NCBI GenBank assembly: GCA_019419545.1
Contig: DXZT01000059.1
Location: forward strand, 1-34,981
DNA length: 34,981 bases
Source of the DNA: Collinsella sp.
GTDB taxonomy: Bacteria > Actinomycetota > Coriobacteriia > Coriobacteriales > Coriobacteriaceae
Direction: 5' to 3'
How positions within the stretch are numbered: position 1 is the first letter of the stretch; every line of letters begins with the position of its first letter. This document shows, in pieces, positions 31,389 through 34,981 of this stretch. The position numbers and the translations under genes are program-made. The notes under the pieces are model-generated. The model did not search any database and was not told the origin of the DNA. It worked only from the letters and a program-made list of their open reading frames with translations.

Positions 31389-31633
31389 AACGGTTCATCA
31401 GCCTGAATTCCGTTTGCACGATATTGCTCTGGACCGACCGATTTTCCGCAGCTCGCCCGCCGGGCGGGGCGGTTAAGTTTGTCGCGAGTTCCGCACGCAA
31501 AGGAAAGCACTTAATGTGCTTTCCGTCTTGCGCAGGACTGTAGAGCAGCAAACTTAACCGCCCCGCCCGGCGGGCGAGCGTGCAGGAACGACATCTGTCC
31601 AACAATTCGTCCGAAACATAATGAAAAACCGTT
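31389..31633. repeat. Giant near-palindrome with 31-base perfect arms
   Basis: The core arms 31451-31481 and 31549-31579 are perfect reverse complements, GC-rich at the outside (GCTCGCCCGCCGGGC) and ending in GGTTAAGTTTG. In the centre is a 9-base hairpin GGAAAGCAC/GTGCTTTCC (31502-31510, 31516-31524). Outward, the two flanks still match by eye as imperfect reverse complements to about 31389 and 31633. For example GTCCA..CAAT..TCGT..AAAC appears on both, as does AACGGTTCAT against ATGAA...ACCGTT. No open frame fits inside. It may be a non-autonomous mobile element or a relic of an inverted duplication. It abuts the ptsH promoter. Confidence 0.75.
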
Positions 31634-31643
31634 TGATGTGAGT

Positions 31644-31652
31644 TAATATAAA
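31644..31652 (+). promoter_or_regulatory. Candidate -10 of ptsH
   Basis: Overlapping TAATAT and TATAAA hexamers about 65 bases before the ptsH ATG. No clear -35 is seen; it would fall in the edge of the giant palindrome. Confidence 0.4.
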
Positions 31653-31716
31653 CAACGTCGTGAATCTGACTCCTGCCACATGCATGACAGGGGTTAAACA
31701 CAAAAAGGAGTCAATT

Positions 31717-31980
31717 ATGGTTTCTGAGAAGGCTACCCTCGTTAATCCTCAGGGTCTGCACATGCGTCCGGCTGGTCTGTTCGCCTCCACCATGGGCAAG
31801 TACGCCTGTGACGTGACGGTCGTCACCCCCGAGAAGGAGGTCAACGGCAAGTCCCCGATGGCCCTCATGGCTGCTGGTATCCCCTGCGGCACCGAGGTCG
31901 AGGTCAAGTGCGACGGTGCCGACGAGGCCGAGGCTCTGGCTGCTGCCATCGAGCTCATCAAAAGCGGTCTTGGCGAGTAG
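31717..31980 (+). CDS. ptsH: Phosphocarrier protein HPr
   Basis: Carries phosphate from enzyme I to the IIA domains of PTS permeases. The 87-residue protein has the catalytic His15 in PQGLHMRPAG and the regulatory Ser46 in GKSPMALMAAG, both at canonical positions. The kept Ser46 region means HPr-kinase control is possible, though no such gene is in the window. AAAAAGGAG lies before the ATG at 31717; the longer open frame starts upstream of the promoter. A hairpin with a T tract separates it from ptsI, so HPr can be made in excess. Confidence 0.96.
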   Translation: MVSEKATLVNPQGLHMRPAGLFASTMGKYACDVTVVTPEKEVNGKSPMALMAAGIPCGTEVEVKCDGADEAEALAAAIELIKSGLGE

Positions 31981-32023
31981 AACTCAAACGGGTCGCATGT
32001 TGAACAACTAAGTTCATATTTGG

Positions 32024-32062
32024 GGGCGCAGTGACCTGTTGTAAGGTAGCTGCGCTCTTTTG
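32024..32062 (+). terminator. Partial terminator between ptsH and ptsI
   Basis: GCGCAG (32026-32031) pairs with CTGCGC (32050-32055), extended by ACCT/AGGT (32034-32037, 32044-32047), then TCTTTTG. The T tract is short and ptsI has no obvious promoter of its own, so some read-through is expected. Confidence 0.6.
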
Positions 32063-32107
32063 TCATGGATATGGCAAAACGCTTTATCACATGACACGGA
32101 GAGAGGA

Positions 32108-33817
32108 ATGGGAATGTATCAGGGAGTCAACGCTTCCGAGGGCATCGGTATCGGCACCGTCATGGTTGCCGTCGATCCCGACTTGACGTTTGAGCCGCAC
32201 GAGGTTGCTGATTCGGCAGCAGAGAAGGAGCGCTATCAGTCCGCTCTTTCGGTCTTCTGCGAGAAGACCCAGGCTCAGGCCGACCACATGAAGGAGACGG
32301 TGGGTGAGGCCGAGGCCGAGATCATGAGCGGACACATTGTCTTGGCTCAGGACCCGGGCATGACCGACGCCATCAACGCCGCCATTGACGGTGGTACCTG
32401 CGCCGAGCAGGCGCTCATGGACACCTCGACCATGTTCGAGAACATGTTCCTGTCCATGGACGACGAGATGTTCCGTCTGCGCGCGGCCGACATCGCCGAC
32501 ATCCGCACCGGTATTCTGGCCGAGCTGCTGGGCAAGGAGGTCGTCGACCTCTCCGTCCTGCCCGAGAACACTGTCGTTGTCGTGCACGACCTCACGCCGT
32601 CCATGACCGCCACGATCGATAAGGCCCACGTTGCCGGTATCGTCACCGAGACCGGTGGCCGCACGTCGCACTCCGCGATTATTGCGCGCGCCCTTGAGAT
32701 CCCGGCTGTCCTTTCGGTTTCCAATAGCTGCACCGCGCTGCGCAACGGTATGACCGTTGTCGTCGACGGTGGCAAGGGTATCGTCGAGGCCGATCCCGAC
32801 GAGGAGACGCTCGCCGCCTACACCGCCAAGGCCGAGGCCTTCGCTGCCGAGAAGGCAGCCCTCGAGGCCTTCCGTGGCAAGCCGTCCGTGACTGCCGATG
32901 GCATCAAGAAGATCATCGCCTGCAACATCGGTAACCCTGATGACGTGCCCAACGCGCTCGATCACGATGCCGAGGCCATCGGTCTGTTCCGCTCCGAGTT
33001 CCTGTTCATGGACTCTGCCGAGCTTCCTTCCGAGGAGGAGCAGTTCAACGCCTACCGTAAGGTCGCCAGCGCGCTCAAGGGCGCTCCGGTCATCATCCGC
33101 ACGCTCGATGTGGGTGGCGACAAGGAGATTCCGTATCTGCACATGGTCAAGGAAGATAACCCCTTCATGGGCTTCCGCGCCGTGCGTTACTGCCTGGCCA
33201 ATCCCGACCAGTACAAGGTCCAGCTCCGCGCTCTGCTGCGCGCTAGCGCCTTCGGTGACGTAAAGATCATGATCCCGCTCGTCACTTGCGTCGAGGAGGT
33301 CTTGGCTGTCAAGGAGCTTGTCGAGCAGTGCAAGGCCGAGCTGACTGAAGAGGGTCGCAAGTTCAACGAGAACATCGAGGTCGGCATCATGGTTGAGACG
33401 CCTGCCGCTTCGCTGCTCGCAGACCGTCTTGCCGAGGTCGCCGACTTCTTCTCCATCGGCACCAACGACCTGATCGGCTACACCATGTGCGCCGACCGTG
33501 GCAACGACACCATCTCCAATCTGTACCAGGTTTACTATCCCGCCGTGCTCCGCTCGCTCAAGAACATCATCGAGAGCGGCGTGAAGGCCGGCATCATGGT
33601 CGGTATGTGCGGCGAGGCCGCTGCCGATCCGCTGCTCGAGCCGCTGCTGATCAGCTGGGGCCTGGAGGAGTTCTCGATGAGTGCTCCGTCGATCCTGCGC
33701 GCCCGTAAGACCATCAGCCAGTGGACCAAGGCCGAGTGCGACGAGCTCGCCGAGAAGGCGCTCGCCTGCAACACCGCCGCCGAGGTCAAGGCACTGCTCG
33801 AGTCCGCAGCTCGCTAA
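32108..33817 (+). CDS. ptsI: PTS enzyme I (phosphoenolpyruvate-protein phosphotransferase)
   Basis: Takes phosphate from PEP and passes it to HPr. The 569-residue protein has the HPr-binding helical domain, the active-site His188 in GGRTSHSAIIAR, a swivel linker, and the PEP-binding barrel with DVGGDKEIPYL, SIGTNDLIGYT and the catalytic Cys501 in VGMCGEAAADP. Every key residue is present. ATG 32108 (GGAG six bases upstream) and ATG 32114 (GAGG seven upstream) are both plausible starts, differing by two residues. It follows ptsH after a weak terminator and precedes the sugar kinase. Confidence 0.96.
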   Translation: MGMYQGVNASEGIGIGTVMVAVDPDLTFEPHEVADSAAEKERYQSALSVFCEKTQAQADHMKETVGEAEAEIMSGHIVLAQDPGMTDAINAAIDGGTCAEQALMDTSTMFENMFLSMDDEMFRLRAADIADIRTGILAELLGKEVVDLSVLPENTVVVVHDLTPSMTATIDKAHVAGIVTETGGRTSHSAIIARALEIPAVLSVSNSCTALRNGMTVVVDGGKGIVEADPDEETLAAYTAKAEAFAAEKAALEAFRGKPSVTADGIKKIIACNIGNPDDVPNALDHDAEAIGLFRSEFLFMDSAELPSEEEQFNAYRKVASALKGAPVIIRTLDVGGDKEIPYLHMVKEDNPFMGFRAVRYCLANPDQYKVQLRALLRASAFGDVKIMIPLVTCVEEVLAVKELVEQCKAELTEEGRKFNENIEVGIMVETPAASLLADRLAEVADFFSIGTNDLIGYTMCADRGNDTISNLYQVYYPAVLRSLKNIIESGVKAGIMVGMCGEAAADPLLEPLLISWGLEEFSMSAPSILRARKTISQWTKAECDELAEKALACNTAAEVKALLESAAR

Positions 33818-33834
33818 TTTGGTATCAGAGGTAA

Positions 33835-33864
33835 CCGCGTGGTTGGAATGGGCCGGCCACGCGG
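33835..33864 (+). promoter_or_regulatory. Intercistronic hairpin before fruK
   Basis: CCGCGTGG (33835-33842) and CCACGCGG (33857-33864) form a perfect 8-base stem with no T tract. It lies between ptsI and the kinase and could stabilise or block transcript ends. Confidence 0.4.
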
Positions 33865-33891
33865 CCCTCACATATACAGGGGGTACTGTAA

Positions 33892-34824
33892 ATGTTCTAC
33901 ACGCTAACCGCTAACCCGGCTGTCGACATGACGGTTTCGAGCTCTCCGCTCGAGCCCGACGAGAACGTCCGCACCGGTTCGGCCAGCTACACGGCTAACG
34001 GCAAGGGCCTCGACGTGTCCTTCGCCTTTAAGAAGATGGGCGTCGACACCGTCGCGCTCGGCTTCTTCGCCGGCTTCACGGGCAAGTTCATCGTCGAGGA
34101 GGTCATGAACCTGGGTTGCCTCTGCCGCCCGGTCTGGACCGACGGTATCACGCGCATTAACACCTACGTCAACGATGGCCAGCACGAGTACGGCATCCTG
34201 AACCCTGGTGCTCCGATCACGCCGCAGCACCAGGAGGAGCTCTATAACATCCTGGACACCGCGGGCGATCTCGAGTGCCTGATCGTTTCCGGCTCCGTGC
34301 CTCCCAAAGCTACGCCCGACTTCCTGGCTCAGGTCATGGAGCACGCTCAGGCTCGTGGCGCCGACGTCGTCCTGGACCTGTCCTCCGACAAGCTCAAGGA
34401 GCTCGCTCACAAGAAGCCGCTGCTCATCAAGCCGAACCATCACGAGATGAAGGCCATCTTCGGCGTGCCGGTCGACACCGACGACGAGGTTCGCGTTGCT
34501 ATGAAGATGGCTCACGACGCTGGCGTTCAGAACGTGCTGCTCACCCGTGGTAGCCGCGGCGACGCTTACTTCTCCAACGGCGAGGACATCTGGTACGCCA
34601 AGCGTGAGTTCAACATCAAGCTGGTTTCTTCCGTCTGCGCTGGCGACTGCACCCTCGCTGCGTTCCTGCACAAGTGGTACAGGGATCGCGACAACGTCGA
34701 GGAGGCCATGAAGCTCGCTATGGCCACCGGCGCCAACGTTGCCGAGTCCGTCGGCATCGGCGACTTCGGTCACGTCGACGAGTACAGCAAGCGCGTTGCT
34801 GTCCGCAAGCTCGATCGTCAGTAA
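33892..34824 (+). CDS. fruK: PfkB-family sugar kinase, probable 1-phosphofructokinase
   Basis: Likely phosphorylates fructose-1-phosphate to the 1,6-bisphosphate. The 310-residue protein starts MFYTLTANPAVDMTV, as FruK/LacC-type kinases do. The two family signatures are altered: NGKGLDVS (36-43) where GGKGxNVS is usual, and SVCAGDCTLAAF with catalytic Asp252 kept but Cys249 in place of the anion-hole Gly. The ATP-side LLTRGSRG (217-224) is normal. AGGGGG precedes the ATG. Its position after the fructose-type permease, HPr and EI supports the 1-phosphofructokinase role; tagatose-6-phosphate kinase is the main alternative. A strong terminator closes the block. Confidence 0.85.
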   Translation: MFYTLTANPAVDMTVSSSPLEPDENVRTGSASYTANGKGLDVSFAFKKMGVDTVALGFFAGFTGKFIVEEVMNLGCLCRPVWTDGITRINTYVNDGQHEYGILNPGAPITPQHQEELYNILDTAGDLECLIVSGSVPPKATPDFLAQVMEHAQARGADVVLDLSSDKLKELAHKKPLLIKPNHHEMKAIFGVPVDTDDEVRVAMKMAHDAGVQNVLLTRGSRGDAYFSNGEDIWYAKREFNIKLVSSVCAGDCTLAAFLHKWYRDRDNVEEAMKLAMATGANVAESVGIGDFGHVDEYSKRVAVRKLDRQ

Positions 34825-34852
34825 TCGAAACGCGACATATTCGTGCGCATGC

Positions 34853-34884
34853 GGCGCCCCGGTTTCGGCTGGGGCGCCTTTTTT
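34853..34884 (+). terminator. Terminator of the PTS block
   Basis: A perfect 8-base stem GGCGCCCC/GGGGCGCC (34853-34860, 34871-34878) followed by six T. Confidence 0.92.
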
Positions 34885-34981
34885 GTTCCGTCATTGGAGA
34901 GAGATGTTCTGCCGTACTTCATCGCTTGGTTGATTTTCAATCTCAGCGCAACAGCCTGAACGGACCCCGCGTTTCCGCAGC
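34885..34981. other. Right edge, no gene assigned
   Basis: No supported gene. A 21-codon frame from TTG 34894 to 34959 would encode a hydrophobic peptide (VLPYFIAWLIFNLSA) but has no ribosome site and is probably chance. Confidence 0.4.

Noticed and set aside
31441..31590. Possible CRISPR or tandem repeat
   Set aside because: The repeated units are inverted, not direct, and there are only two copies.
32087..33871. 594-codon open frame antisense to ptsI
   Set aside because: Same artefact; enzyme I motifs on the + strand are complete.
34894..34959. 21-codon hydrophobic small frame at the right edge
   Set aside because: Starts at TTG without a ribosome site just after a terminator; too short to judge without conservation data.

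Overview
The window reads as a chromosomal core segment of a high-GC Gram-positive bacterium, most likely a Coriobacteriia member such as Collinsella. Four features point there: strongly C/G-ending codons, AGGAGG-type ribosome sites with several TTG/GTG starts, a SigB/SigF-type sigma factor next to an anti-sigma-like gene, and a large PTS sugar-uptake locus. The genus is inferred from gene content; I could run no search. Almost all genes are on the + strand. The exceptions are a partial AT-rich peptidase-E-like gene (1-123), a glycerol-dehydrogenase-like gene (631-1713) and an RpiR regulator (28053-28910).

Layout. 1-2200: the AT-rich edge gene, a 500-base gene-free stretch full of hairpins, gldA on the minus strand, then a T-box leader whose specifier codon reads AUC. 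2201-14665: ileS; lspA-rluD; a membrane GT2 glycosyltransferase; a stand-alone A24 prepilin peptidase; dgt; rarA behind a LexA-like box; then a tightly overlapped cluster of a membrane coiled-coil protein, a degenerate RsbW-like protein, sigma-B and an AI-2E family permease. 14716-22738: alaS-ruvX-mltG-yqeG-aroK-aroB-like in one chain from a good promoter, then an M24 aminopeptidase. 22836-27993: efp-asp23-nusB-xseB-tlyA-nadK-recN, a compact chain resembling the nusB-to-recN region of Bacillus but lacking folD, xseA, ispA, dxs and ahrC. 28053-34884: RpiR regulator divergent from a fructose-type PTS permease (IIB-IIC-IIA fused), then ptsH, ptsI and a 1-phosphofructokinase-like kinase.

How the parts work together. 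The last block is a complete phosphorelay: PtsI takes phosphate from PEP, HPr carries it, the permease imports and phosphorylates the sugar at C1, and the PfkB kinase makes the bisphosphate for glycolysis. The divergent SIS-domain regulator is the likely switch. The aminoacyl-tRNA synthetases, EF-P, NusB and TlyA are translation and transcription housekeeping. RuvX, RarA, RecN, XseB and Dgt are DNA and nucleotide maintenance.

The points most worth a second look are these. The AroB-like protein keeps the fold signature but has lost the metal ligands and the NAD loop. The RsbW-like protein lacks the ATP-binding N-box Asn and sits in a sigma-B operon without an RsbV. A very large palindrome (perfect 31-base arms inside a longer imperfect inverted repeat) lies between the permease and ptsH. 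Several long perfect hairpins of one general design are scattered between genes. A GAAC-N4-GTTC dyad overlaps the expected -35 of rarA.
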